In this document: positions 1 through 9,200 of the stretch, piece after piece
How the letters are laid out: each line of letters begins with the position of its first letter
Position numbering within the stretch: position 1 is the first letter of the stretch
Origin: CAZWHE01 sp964633825
GTDB taxonomy: Bacteria; Planctomycetota; B15-G4; CAYZWU01
Reading direction: 5' to 3'
Assembly (NCBI GenBank): GCA_964633825.1
Contig: CAZWHE010000016.1
Location: 1-41,498 of the forward strand
Length of the DNA: 41,498 bases
Program-made: the position numbers and the translations under genes
The notes under the pieces: generated by a model
Databases searched by the model: none
Seen by the model: only the letters and a program-made list of their open reading frames with translations
Told to the model about the DNA's origin: nothing

Positions 1-34
1 GAGAAGGATTGAAAAACACGGGGAATCGATGATC

Positions 35-595
35 ATGAACCAGCGAAAGACAAAGAATCATATCATCATTTTCAGCCTTGCTGTTGTCTGCGCCGTCTGG
101 CTGGCGGGGACCGGCTTCGCTGTTGAGACCACACCCCCGGCGCCAAAGCAGGCATCGGCAACACTGAACATCAAGCCGGGCGATCTCAGCGGGACGATAT
201 ACAATGTCCAGGGTAAACCCCTAAGCGGTGTCCAAATCACGACAATGGATTCCAAGGGGGAGGTCACATCCAAGGCCGTTACCGGAAAGGATGGAGGCTA
301 CAAGCTCGTGGGGCTCGAGGAAGGCAAGTACGCTCTTCACATACACGGTAAAAAATCAGGCACTTTGAATATTACAGGAGAATCGAACATCTCTAATTTG
401 AAAGCTGTCATTCCTGCGGTGCGGTCGGTATCGAACCCGAGCGCATCAAGAGAAGGGGGATTCAACTCGGCGAATTCTGAGTCTACAACATTTAAAATGC
501 CCTACTCTTACATCATTGTCGTCGACTGGGATGCTCAAAAAGACGGACCTTTCGGAACAACCGATCCCACGCAGCACGGAAATGTAAGCCCTTGA
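35..595 (+). CDS. Small secreted protein with a carboxypeptidase-regulatory-like (Ig-like) domain
   Basis: The protein has an N-terminal signal peptide: a basic start (NQRKTKN), a hydrophobic stretch ending near Gly-Thr-Gly-Phe-Ala, and a likely cut around residue 30. Residues about 50-125 read as one CarboxypepD_reg-like beta-sandwich, with the pattern LSGTIYNVQGKPLSGVQI, then KDGGYKLVGLEEGKYALHI. The C-terminal 60 residues are rich in Ser, Asn and Pro and show no known domain. Such domains usually sit on cell-surface or periplasmic proteins; no enzyme activity is visible. GGGGAA at 20-25 lies 9 nt before the ATG at 35 but only 3 nt before an in-frame ATG at 29, so 35 is preferred. It precedes the export genes by about 190 bp and may be separately transcribed. 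A role in the polysaccharide layer is inferred from position only. Confidence 0.75.
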   Translation: MNQRKTKNHIIIFSLAVVCAVWLAGTGFAVETTPPAPKQASATLNIKPGDLSGTIYNVQGKPLSGVQITTMDSKGEVTSKAVTGKDGGYKLVGLEEGKYALHIHGKKSGTLNITGESNISNLKAVIPAVRSVSNPSASREGGFNSANSESTTFKMPYSYIIVVDWDAQKDGPFGTTDPTQHGNVSP

Positions 596-623
596 TTATT
601 TTATATATTTAGTGATGACGGAG

Positions 624-661
624 TGGCCTTGGGAAGGAGATAATCGCTGAGGCCATTTTCT
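624..661 (+). terminator. Possible weak rho-independent terminator after the first gene
   Basis: TGGCCT at 624-629 can pair with AGGCCA at 650-655, followed by TTTTCT. The stem is only 6 bp and the loop is 20 nt, so this is a weak candidate. It lies about 30 bp after the stop codon of the small secreted protein. Confidence 0.3.
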
Positions 662-673
662 ATTACACGGAAA

Positions 674-687
674 GGCCATTCTATTGC
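674..687 (+). promoter_or_regulatory. Candidate sigma-54 -24/-12 element upstream of the export gene
   Basis: The sequence AGGCCATTCTATTGC holds GG at 674-675 and GC at 686-687 separated by exactly 10 nt, as in sigma-54 promoters, with TTGC at the -12 position. It sits about 100 bp before the export-lipoprotein start in the only sizeable gap at the head of the operon. A similar 15-nt sequence occurs just upstream at 650-664. The match is partial and could be chance. Confidence 0.25.
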
Positions 688-787
688 GAGGATTTGGAGG
701 TAGGCCTCTTCAAGGAAGGGTCTGACGACTTTCGATGCGCATCGTTATCCTGCCTTGCCTCCTAACCTCCTGGTCTTTTAGTCGATT

Positions 788-1900
788 ATGGGAATACAGG
801 CAATGACGATAAAGCGGGAAGCGGGACCCATAACAATTTTCTTGCTGATTCTGTTCCAGATTCAGTTTTTCTGCGGCTGCGCCGGCACGGGCGACGCCGA
901 GAGGGTCAACGAGGCTGTCCTTCGAGCCAGACGTCACAACTACACGACCGAGAGGTGTCTCCAGCTGGCACGCAGGTCGCGCAAGATGCTCTCTCAGAGG
1001 GATATGGATTACCGCATAGGGGGCGGGGACGTCCTCGACATCAGCGTCCGCGGTTTGGAGAGGCGCGGCGAGTTCACAACCGTGACAGTGCGCGTCGAGG
1101 AGAGCGGCGTCATTACTTTTTCACTCCTTCCTCCCGTCAGTGTGAAGGGGTTGACCGCCGGCGAGCTCGAGAAGAAGCTCAACAGCCTCATCGTCGAGAT
1201 GGATTTCATCAAGGACCCGCGGGTCGGCGTCATCGTCAGGGAATTCAGGAGCAAGAATATTGCCGTGCTCGGTGCGGTCATTCGTCCGGGTGAATATACC
1301 ATCCAGAAGAACAGCATCACCTTGTACGAAGCCCTGGCTATGGCCGGGGGCCCATCCAGCGAAGCCGGCTATGCTTTGCACGTCATTCGCGGATGCGGGG
1401 AAGATGACGAGAGGATTTCCGGGCCGTTTGTCCCGGAGACGGGCGAGTCGGACGAGACCATTACCGTTGACCTCATCTCCCTCATGAAAGAGGCCGATCT
1501 CGAGCTCAACCTGCTTCTTCACGACGACGATATCGTTTATATCCCCGAGGCGGAGTATTTTTATGTGATCGGTTTCGTAAATAGCCCGGGTGGGTTTCCG
1601 TTGAATCGTCCCATGAGGGTGCTTGATGGGATCGCCGTGGCCAGCGGATTGATTCCGAAAGAAGCTTCGCCCAGTGAGTGCGCCTTGAAACGGATCGAAG
1701 GGGATAGGGAGGTTGTCATTCCGCTCGACCTAGTGGCGATTGTCGAGGGCGAAGAACCGAATTTCTTCCTCATGCCGGATGACATCATCGACGTGCGGCA
1801 GACCAAGCTCCGATTTTTTGCCCTCGAAGCATGGGATTGGATAAAGAGGATATTCACTTTCAGCTACCAGCTGAATAAGAGGGCTTATGACAGGAACTGA
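788..1900 (+). CDS. Wza-like outer-membrane polysaccharide export lipoprotein
   Basis: This is a polysaccharide biosynthesis/export protein of the Wza (OMA) family, which forms the periplasmic and outer-membrane exit channel. The N-terminus is hydrophobic (residues 15-28) and ends in a lipobox-like Phe-Cys-Gly-Cys, with Cys31 the likely lipidated residue. Residues about 75-150 form the Poly_export domain, beginning RIGGGDVLDISVRG. Two SLBB-type domains follow: one around residues 155-190 (NIAVLGAVIRPGEYTI) and one around 258-295 (YVIGFVNSPGGFPLN). The C-terminus WDWIKRIFTF could be an amphipathic membrane helix. An in-frame ATG at 803 is an alternative start; neither has a strong Shine-Dalgarno. 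It overlaps the next gene, the Wzc-like kinase, which is its usual partner. The length of 370 aa is normal for the family. Confidence 0.93.
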   Translation: MGIQAMTIKREAGPITIFLLILFQIQFFCGCAGTGDAERVNEAVLRARRHNYTTERCLQLARRSRKMLSQRDMDYRIGGGDVLDISVRGLERRGEFTTVTVRVEESGVITFSLLPPVSVKGLTAGELEKKLNSLIVEMDFIKDPRVGVIVREFRSKNIAVLGAVIRPGEYTIQKNSITLYEALAMAGGPSSEAGYALHVIRGCGEDDERISGPFVPETGESDETITVDLISLMKEADLELNLLLHDDDIVYIPEAEYFYVIGFVNSPGGFPLNRPMRVLDGIAVASGLIPKEASPSECALKRIEGDREVVIPLDLVAIVEGEEPNFFLMPDDIIDVRQTKLRFFALEAWDWIKRIFTFSYQLNKRAYDRN

Positions 1901-4178
1901 TAAATCAGCTTCGGGTCGCAGTCCTGAAGATGAAGAGGTGAGGGAAATTCGAATGCAGACAGGTGCGCAATCTCAAAAAACAGATTTGAGTCAGGAGGAA
2001 CTGACTCCCCATCTCAAGCATCACCTGAGAAAGATCATAGCCCGGAAATGGATCCTCATCAGCGCCCTCCTTATCTGTGTATCGTGCACTACGGTTTACA
2101 CTTTTCTCCAGAAGCCTGTTTACGTCTCGAGGAGTCGGCTCGAGATTTACCCGGTGAGCACCATTTCGGAAGTAATCATGGCGGCTTACGACCCGACGCT
2201 CAGCGGGGTGGCGGGCGTTGCCGTGCACAGAGCCTTCCTGGAAACGCAGTACGAGCTGATTCTGTCCAATTCGATCATCGAGAAGACGTCCAGGCATTTC
2301 GACCTGAAGTCGTCGATAAGAGAAGGGCTCAACGTTACGCCGATTCAATACACATGGCTGGTCGATATTACGTTCGAGTGGACCAATCCTGTTCAGGCCG
2401 CCGAGGTCGTCAACTATCTTGTCGATACGTATCTTGAAGAGTACCGCCTCCGCACACAGTCGGTGAACAGCGAGACATTGAAAACCAAGGTGATGCTGGC
2501 GGCGGATCTCAAAAAGGAAGTCGCCGACAAGTACGGGGCGTGGCAGGAATACATCTCGACGAATAAGCTGCTGCATCTCGAAAATGCATCGGAAAAACTG
2601 AGCCAGAGCTATAACAGCCTGAACGCCGCTCTCAACGAGGCGATTCTCAACCACAGCGAAGCCAGGCGCCGGCACGAAATGATACAGGCGGCATTTAAAA
2701 AGGACAACCTGGAGGAGATGCCCGAGGTTTTCGAGGATTCCACGTTGAACGCCTTGAAGGTCCAGCTTTTCGGCGCCCAGCTCGAGCTCAAAAGACTCAA
2801 GCAGGATTTCGGCGAAATACACCCGTTGGTCGAGTCGGCGGAATATGAAATCGGTTTGATCGAGAAAATGATCGCATTGGAAAAGGCGGCCTTTTTCTCT
2901 TATGAAACAAAGCGATATGAGCGTGCAAAGAAGGCTGAAGAACACCAGAGAGAGCTCCTCCAAGAGGAAGAGAAGGAGTTGGAGCAATTCTACAGCAAGC
3001 TCGGAGAATACAACGCCCTGGAAAATGAATACAAGCAGGCGCAGCAAAAACTGAACGACGTGAACAAGGTTGTCAGGGAACTGGAAATGGCGCTCGCCAC
3101 CGGGGATCAAAGGGGACAGAACATCAATATCGTGGATAGGGCCAAGGTTCCGGTTGTGCCTGCGAAGCCGAAAAAGACTCGAACGATCTTGCTTGCCGCA
3201 CTCATGGGGCTTGTGATCGGCGTGGGGCTCTGTCTTCTTGCAGATTATCTCGACACGACGATCAAAACCATGGAGGACGTGAGGAACGTTCTCGGAATTC
3301 CGACCCTCGGTTATGTCCCTCCCATCGGGTCCGCACGGTCGGCGGGTTCGCCGAACGGGATAAGGCCGCTCGAGCTCCAGGCTTTGGAGAAACCACGTTC
3401 CCTCCTGGCGGAGTCGTTCCGCTCGATCAGGACGTCCCTCATGTTCAGCAGGGCGGGTAGGGGGCTGAAAAGCATACTCGTTACCAGCGCCATGCCGCTG
3501 GAGGGCAAGACAACCGTCAGCATCAATATCGCCGTCACGCTGGCCCAGGCCGGGAAGAAGGTCCTGCTCGTCGACTCCGACCTGAGGCGCCCCCGCGTCG
3601 GCAAGCTGTTCGATGCTCCATCCCAGCCGGGACTCAGCAACATCCTGGCACGCGAGGGAGAGACATCGCTCGACGAGACGATAAGACAAGTTGATCTGGA
3701 GAATCTAAGCATTCTGCCCAGCGGCCCGCACCCACCGAACCCGGCGGAACTGCTCGGTTCCGACGAGATGAAGAAGCTTGCGGCGAAACTGACCGAAAGG
3801 TTCGACCATGTGATCTACGATACGCCGCCGATCCTCAACGCCACGGACGGGGCGATCGTTTCCCAGTACGCTGACGGGATCGTCCTGGTGATGCGCTCAT
3901 TCAAGACCGAAGAGGACTTTGCGATACGCGCCCGGGATATGCTGAGCGATGCGCAAGCCAACATCCTGGGTGTTGTACTCAACAACGCCGACGTGCCCAA
4001 GAACGGGTACTACGGCTACGGCGGCAAGTACTATCAATACTACTATTACTCCCCTTATTACTACACCGATGACAAGACGAAGACGGTGCGGAAGAGGCAG
4101 CGCCGTGGGGCCGGGAGGGAGCAGGAAAAAATTGCGAACAGGAAAGACGCACGGACGGACAGTGAAGTCGAGACATGA
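1887..4178 (+). CDS. Wzc-type chain-length determinant fused to BY-kinase (tyrosine autokinase)
   Basis: This inner-membrane polysaccharide co-polymerase controls chain length and couples polymerisation to export. Residues about 45-110 hold the first membrane helix and Wzz domain. A long coiled-coil periplasmic region spans about 200-420 (many Glu/Lys/Gln heptads). The second membrane helix is near 430-455 (TILLAALMGLVIGVGLCLL). The cytoplasmic kinase shows Walker A at about 535-543 (AMPLEGKTT), Walker A' near 558 (VLLVDSDLRRPR) and Walker B near 640 (HVIYDTPP). The tail (about 695-720) is a Tyr-rich cluster, the expected autophosphorylation site. The ATG at 1887 overlaps the previous gene by 14 nt. 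An in-frame ATG at 1953 has a stronger ribosome-binding site (GAGGTGAGGG at 1935-1944), so the first 22 residues may not be translated. Confidence 0.95.
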   Translation: MTGTDKSASGRSPEDEEVREIRMQTGAQSQKTDLSQEELTPHLKHHLRKIIARKWILISALLICVSCTTVYTFLQKPVYVSRSRLEIYPVSTISEVIMAAYDPTLSGVAGVAVHRAFLETQYELILSNSIIEKTSRHFDLKSSIREGLNVTPIQYTWLVDITFEWTNPVQAAEVVNYLVDTYLEEYRLRTQSVNSETLKTKVMLAADLKKEVADKYGAWQEYISTNKLLHLENASEKLSQSYNSLNAALNEAILNHSEARRRHEMIQAAFKKDNLEEMPEVFEDSTLNALKVQLFGAQLELKRLKQDFGEIHPLVESAEYEIGLIEKMIALEKAAFFSYETKRYERAKKAEEHQRELLQEEEKELEQFYSKLGEYNALENEYKQAQQKLNDVNKVVRELEMALATGDQRGQNINIVDRAKVPVVPAKPKKTRTILLAALMGLVIGVGLCLLADYLDTTIKTMEDVRNVLGIPTLGYVPPIGSARSAGSPNGIRPLELQALEKPRSLLAESFRSIRTSLMFSRAGRGLKSILVTSAMPLEGKTTVSINIAVTLAQAGKKVLLVDSDLRRPRVGKLFDAPSQPGLSNILAREGETSLDETIRQVDLENLSILPSGPHPPNPAELLGSDEMKKLAAKLTERFDHVIYDTPPILNATDGAIVSQYADGIVLVMRSFKTEEDFAIRARDMLSDAQANILGVVLNNADVPKNGYYGYGGKYYQYYYYSPYYYTDDKTKTVRKRQRRGAGREQEKIANRKDARTDSEVET
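1935..1944 (+). promoter_or_regulatory. Strong Shine-Dalgarno supporting an alternative start at 1953
   Basis: GAGGTGAGGG ends 8 nt before an in-frame ATG at 1953 in the Wzc-like kinase gene. The upstream ATG at 1887 has only AAGAGGG at a short 3-nt spacing. The purine run also encodes Glu/Arg residues, so it is suggestive rather than decisive. Confidence 0.4.
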
Positions 4179-4915
4179 TCGATCTGCACACGCACATTCT
4201 TCCCGATCTTGACGACGGTCCCGCCGACGTGGCGGAATCGCTCGAGATTTGCCGTGATGCAGTGAAAGACGGGATCGATACCGTTGTTGCGACTCCGCAC
4301 ATGTTCGACGGCGTTTTCAACGTTACGCGAGAGGAGGTGTTGAGGGGCGTCGAGGATTTGCGCCGTCATCTGGCTGCAGCCGACATCCCTCTCGAGGTCC
4401 TTCCCGGGGCGGAGACTCACCTCTCGGCTGACCTTCCCGATCTGATCGAAGGAGGGGAGGCGCTGACCCTTGGTAACGGGGGGAGATACCTTTTGCTGGA
4501 ACTGCCGCCGGATGTTCTTCCCCCGGGGCTGGAAGAGTTTCTCCGATCGATCAGCCGGATGGGAATCAGGGTGATCGTCGCTCACGCAGCCCGGAACGCC
4601 GTAATCCAAAACGACCCGGAGCTCCTCGATGAGATCGTCAGGGCCGGGCATCTGGTCCAGGTGACGGCCGTGAGCATCACGGGAGAGGCTGGAGAAGATC
4701 CATACCGCTGCGCTCATACCCTTCTCGAAGCAGGCATGTGCCACGTTGTGGCCAGCGACTGCCATCCTTCCTTCCGTCCGCCTGTTCTCTCCCGGGCCCG
4801 TGAAAAGACCGATGAACTTGTCGGCCGGGAGGACGCGGAACGGATCTTCGTGCACAATCCCGAAAAAATCCTGGCGGGCCGGGAAATCTTGGCGATTCGG
4901 AGGTATCGAGCGTGA
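4175..4915 (+). CDS. CpsB/CapC-type PHP-family tyrosine-protein phosphatase
   Basis: This is a manganese-type PHP phosphatase that removes phosphate from the Tyr cluster of its BY-kinase partner. The N-terminus MIDLHTHILPDLDDGP carries the HxH metal motif, followed by ATPHMFDG near residue 32. Further metal ligands are visible as PGAETHLS near 86, VIVAHAARN near 133 and VASDCHPSFR near 190. The length of 246 aa is typical of the CpsB family. The start overlaps the kinase stop (ATGA, 4175-4178), indicating translational coupling and a matched kinase-phosphatase pair. The C-terminus (AERIFVHNPEKILAG) also matches the family. Confidence 0.94.
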   Translation: MIDLHTHILPDLDDGPADVAESLEICRDAVKDGIDTVVATPHMFDGVFNVTREEVLRGVEDLRRHLAAADIPLEVLPGAETHLSADLPDLIEGGEALTLGNGGRYLLLELPPDVLPPGLEEFLRSISRMGIRVIVAHAARNAVIQNDPELLDEIVRAGHLVQVTAVSITGEAGEDPYRCAHTLLEAGMCHVVASDCHPSFRPPVLSRAREKTDELVGREDAERIFVHNPEKILAGREILAIRRYRA

Positions 4916-6225
4916 TCAACGGAAAGGGGACAGTTGAAATGCGCTCGGGGACCTCGGAGAGAATCGCTCCAAGATGGTGCCGGATACTGATGGAGATCTC
5001 TCTCTGGAGCGCCGTTGCCACGGGTGTTTTTCTGGTCGATCCTTTTGGAATCGAAACGACGCGCATGATGTGTACGGCACTCATCGCCGTCATGACACTG
5101 ATGTGGCTCCTGCACGGAATCTATTTGCGGCGGCCTCCCGTCGTTTTCTCCATTTCGTCTCTGGCCGGAATCGGACTGTTGGCATACTTTATCATCGTAA
5201 AATGGCACAAGCTCGGCGATGACGCGATCATTGCCCTGGTCTGCCTTCCCGTTTTCCTGGCCCTTCCGGGCGCGTTTACCGGCCGCCAGGTTTCGCGTTT
5301 TTTGGCCTTTCTCTGCTTTGCCGGAGCCGGCCAGGTTTTGTATTGCCTCGTATCGCCGACTCTCTTTGGAAACAAGGAATCTTTATTCCAGAGCCTCGGG
5401 GAAGGAAACGGAATTTCCGGCACGCTGAACACGGAAGCAGAGCTGACCGCTTTCCTGGCCTGCTCGGCGTGCGCGGCCGCGGCTTTTGCCATGCGGGCTC
5501 TCACGGTGTCGGCGCCGGAGCGCGGCGGATTTTCAACGGGAGAGGTGGTCAACCGGCTGGCTTCACCCGGCGCGAACCAGGCTTTGCTCAGCATGCTGTG
5601 CACCGGCCTTGTCCTGGTCCCTCTTTTTCTTTGCCGTTCGCTGTTCCCCTTCCTGACGGTGGTTCTCGCCGGGATCTTCCTTACGGCCCTGCTTGCAGCC
5701 AGGCGGCTCCTCCTTTCGAGTGTTTCAGTAACGCTCGTCATAGTGATCCTTCTTGCAGCGGGGGCAGCCAACTTGGCGCTTCCGGCCTGGGGTGAAGAGG
5801 CCGCATCTCGTGTTAAAAAAACATCCGACAGTGCCTTTTTGATCAACCTCGAAAACCTGAAGGACGGGATCGATTCGCGAAGCGGCGCCCTTCTCGACGA
5901 AGGCCGCGACTGGAAATCCGTATTCGGAGAAGGCGATTGGGGAAAGGCGTTTTCGATGTATGGTCCAACCGCCTTTTTCCTGCTCATAGTGTTCGGCGCT
6001 CTTCTCCTGGGAGGGGGATTCAGGGCGCTGATCAAATACATGGATATCCAACCGGCTCTACTGGCCGGAGCCATCGGAGGGTTCCTGGCTCTGCTGTTGA
6101 CAGGGCTCTGGGGGAATTTTCTTGCCAACCCCGGGATTGCGATCCTGGCTTCTGCATTCTGCGCCATGATCGCAGCAGGCGGCGAGTACGATGAGGAGTT
6201 CGAGGAGATCGAGATTATTACCTGA
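4912..6225 (+). CDS. Polytopic membrane protein, possibly a divergent O-antigen polymerase
   Basis: The function is not firmly recognised. The protein has about ten hydrophobic segments spread over 437 aa and a soluble stretch around residues 295-345. That stretch (NLKDGIDSRSGALLDEGRDW) is followed by FSMYGPTAFFLLIVFGALL, loosely like the end of a Wzy/WaaL loop and its following helix. The usual Wzy_C signature (a His-Asn-x-x-Leu motif) is missing. The start is GTG at 4912, with CGGAGGT at 4898-4904 at ideal spacing and a 4-nt GTGA overlap with the phosphatase gene, so coupling is strong. The next gene is a clear O-antigen ligase family member, so a joint role in polymerisation or regulation of chain export is an inference. 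It could also be a simple membrane scaffold. Confidence 0.75.
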   Translation: MINGKGTVEMRSGTSERIAPRWCRILMEISLWSAVATGVFLVDPFGIETTRMMCTALIAVMTLMWLLHGIYLRRPPVVFSISSLAGIGLLAYFIIVKWHKLGDDAIIALVCLPVFLALPGAFTGRQVSRFLAFLCFAGAGQVLYCLVSPTLFGNKESLFQSLGEGNGISGTLNTEAELTAFLACSACAAAAFAMRALTVSAPERGGFSTGEVVNRLASPGANQALLSMLCTGLVLVPLFLCRSLFPFLTVVLAGIFLTALLAARRLLLSSVSVTLVIVILLAAGAANLALPAWGEEAASRVKKTSDSAFLINLENLKDGIDSRSGALLDEGRDWKSVFGEGDWGKAFSMYGPTAFFLLIVFGALLLGGGFRALIKYMDIQPALLAGAIGGFLALLLTGLWGNFLANPGIAILASAFCAMIAAGGEYDEEFEEIEIIT

Positions 6226-6274
6226 CACCGGCAGGATTGGTCAGAACCTTCGGGATAAGTAAAAACAGAGGTTT

Positions 6275-9200
6275 GTGAGAAGGCGCCCGAGATGTGGGGG
6301 CAGAGTCGTGGAACGCACGGAACGATTAGACGTTTATGATGTCATCATCCTCGTCGTGCTGGCGGCCATGATCCTGCTCTCGCCGCTTGCCATGGGCTCG
6401 GTGGCGCCCTGGGCGAAAAACTCGATCTTCGTGTTCTCCCTGTTCGTTGTCTTCCTCTGGATTCTGCAGGCGATGAAGAGGGGAAAGCTCGTCCTGGTCC
6501 GCGACCCGATCTACATCTTCATCGGCTTCTTCTTTCTTGTCGCCTGTTTGCAGCTCATACCGCTCGGTCCCGGGCTCATGGAGAAAATCTCGCCGACAAC
6601 TGTCGAGGTCTATGAGAAAACGCTCCCCGGATATACGGAGACGGGTGAAGCACGAACGATTTCTCAAACACCCTATCACACGGAATGGGAACTGCGGCGG
6701 ATTGCCGCTCTCGTTCTCGTCTTCCTGGTCATCGTGAATACCTTCCGCACGCGCGCCCAGGTGTTGACCCTCGTTCTGGCCATGGTCGCGGTGGGGATCT
6801 TCGAATCGATATATGGCTTCGCCGATTTCATGGCCGGCGGGAAGAGCATCTTCTGGAACGAGCGGATCATCACCGGCCACCGCGTCTCGGGGACGTTTGT
6901 CAACAAGAACCACTTCGCCGGCCTGCTGGAAATGATCGTCCCCATGGCGCTGGGGCTCTGCATGGCAACGGTTTCCAAGCGCAGCCTGGGGGGCAGCTTC
7001 AAGGTTCGGGTCGTGGAAGCGATCTCCTCCACGGAACTGCACCGCCAGATCCTTCTGGGGATCGTGGTCATATTCTTGACCATGGCGATTTTCTTCTCCC
7101 TCTCCAAGGCCGGGATGAGCGCCGCCGTCGGAGCATGGATTCCCTTCTTTCTTTTGATGGGCCGGCCTACGGGAATGCGCCGGTTCATCTTGACGGCCGT
7201 TCTGCTGATCCTGGTTTTCTTCTGTATCTTCTTCAGCACGGTGGACTCTGACATCATTGTCGAAGGGGTCGAGAATGAATTGACCGGAGAGACGATATCG
7301 TGGGAATCCCGGCTCGACATCTGGCGGTCGTGCAGGGCGATGATCAAGGACTTTCCCGTGTTGGGAACCGGGCTCGGTACGTTCAAGGAGGCTTTCGAAA
7401 GATACCAGTCGTCCTTTTTCGGGGACAAGTACGCGGCTTTTGCCCACAACGACTGGCTGCAGGTGATTTGCGAGATGGGTTTTCTGGGGGGGCTTGCCGC
7501 GATCGGCGGAATCCTGCTCCTCTTTGTGCGCTTGACTCGTTGGACCCTCGAGCGGCGGGACACATTCTGCCGCTGGATCGCCACCGGAGCTCTGGCGGGC
7601 TGTCTTGCCATAATCATCCACAGTTTCTTTGATTTCAACCTCTACAAGATCACGTCCAATGGGCTCATTTTTGCCGCGATACTGGGTCTTTGGCATGTCA
7701 CCGCCACCATGAAAGGAAGGAACAGGGGCTCTCAGGTGCGAGCTCGGACCCATTCCATTTCGCTGAATCTGAAATCCAAGCCGCTCCGTATCGCCATGGG
7801 CCTTGTTGCTGCGGCGGTCATGGGATTTCTGGCTGTCCAGCCGGTCCGTTCGGCAGCGGCGGATATCCATTTCAACCGGTACCTGGCACTGACCGGAACC
7901 CATGTGGAGCAATCTCGCCTATACCACTTTCTCCCCTACGGCACCGCTTCAGAAGAACCGTCCTCTCGGGAAGAAGCAATAGGGGAGCTTGCGAGGGCGT
8001 GTGAGCTCGACGAAGAGAATCCGCTCTACATCTTTTACGAAGGAGTTGAAAAAGCGCGCGATGCGGATGCCGTTGTCCGTGAAAAAGCGAGCTCTGCGGC
8101 CAATGAAATTCTCGGCAGCGGGTCCGGCGGAGCCGGCGATGAACCGAGCGCCCTGGAGGGAGCGTTGTTCTCGGCGCTCTTGAAGGACCCGGAAATGGCA
8201 ATACAGCGCCGGCCCAAACTCGAGGCAGCGGAGCGCTCCGTCAGAGAAGCGATCGATAAAGCGCCGTCCACGAGCATCTATCACACCTTTCTCGCCGATC
8301 TGATTTTCGAAATCGGCGAATCAACGGCTTTGCCGGAAGGCGGAGAGTCCAGCACTGCTCTATGGCTGGCTCCGAACAAACCGGGAGCTCTCTTTCATGC
8401 AGGCAAGGTCTCCCTTCTCAGTGTCCTCGGCAAAAGCCGGGATACTCGAGGAACCTCCGATCTCTCGTTTGCATTCGAGTCGTTCCGGAGCTGTATTTCG
8501 CGCGACTCGCTGTATACAAAAAAGATCTACCCGTTGATCATGGATACGCTGGGGGGGAACGAAAACCTCTTTGCGGTGACGCCCGATACGGTTGAGGGTT
8601 ACGAACAGCTAACCCTGACCCTGCAGGAAGCGGGGGAATGGGATGCCGTTCTGAGCAGTCTCGACAACATGAAGAGGCTCTGCGGCCTCTCGGGCGATTC
8701 CGTCCTTCAGAATGGATCGGAGCTGCTGGATATACAGATGTCGGTCTTGCAGCGCCGGACCAAGGCTCTCGAAATCCTCGGACGTTACGAAGAGCGTAAA
8801 GAGGAATCCCGCCTTTATCGGACCCTTCTCAGGATGAAGACGCGCGAGAAGATGCAGGAAGCATACTTGCTGCGCGGCACGCGCCACTACAGCGATGCTT
8901 TCGCGATCGTTCTCGAGATCCTCGAGGAAGACTGGGCCAATCCCGATACCCTGCTTCTGGCCGCGGACCTGGCTGCGATGCCCGGAGTCGTCGATCAATT
9001 TTCTCGTCACAATACCCCCCTGAGTCATCTTTTCAGACTCGTTGCCCTGAACGATTCGCTCAGTCACGGAATGGGAAAAAACGCTTTGGATGTATTGGAA
9101 AAACTGACGCAGGAGAAGAAAGAAGAGGGCTTCCTCTGCGACCTCGTCGAGGGAAGCGTGTTCGTGCTTTCCGGCAAGTGTCTCGAGGGTATTGCGATCC

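Noticed and set aside
1905..3689. Long open frame on the minus strand opposite the Wzc-like kinase
   Set aside because: It lies wholly opposite a gene with clear kinase motifs, and its translation shows no recognisable domain. It is a codon-bias shadow.
5121..7912. Long minus-strand frames opposite the membrane protein and polymerase genes
   Set aside because: The translations are rich in Arg, Ser and Pro without domain patterns, and the plus strand carries well-supported genes.
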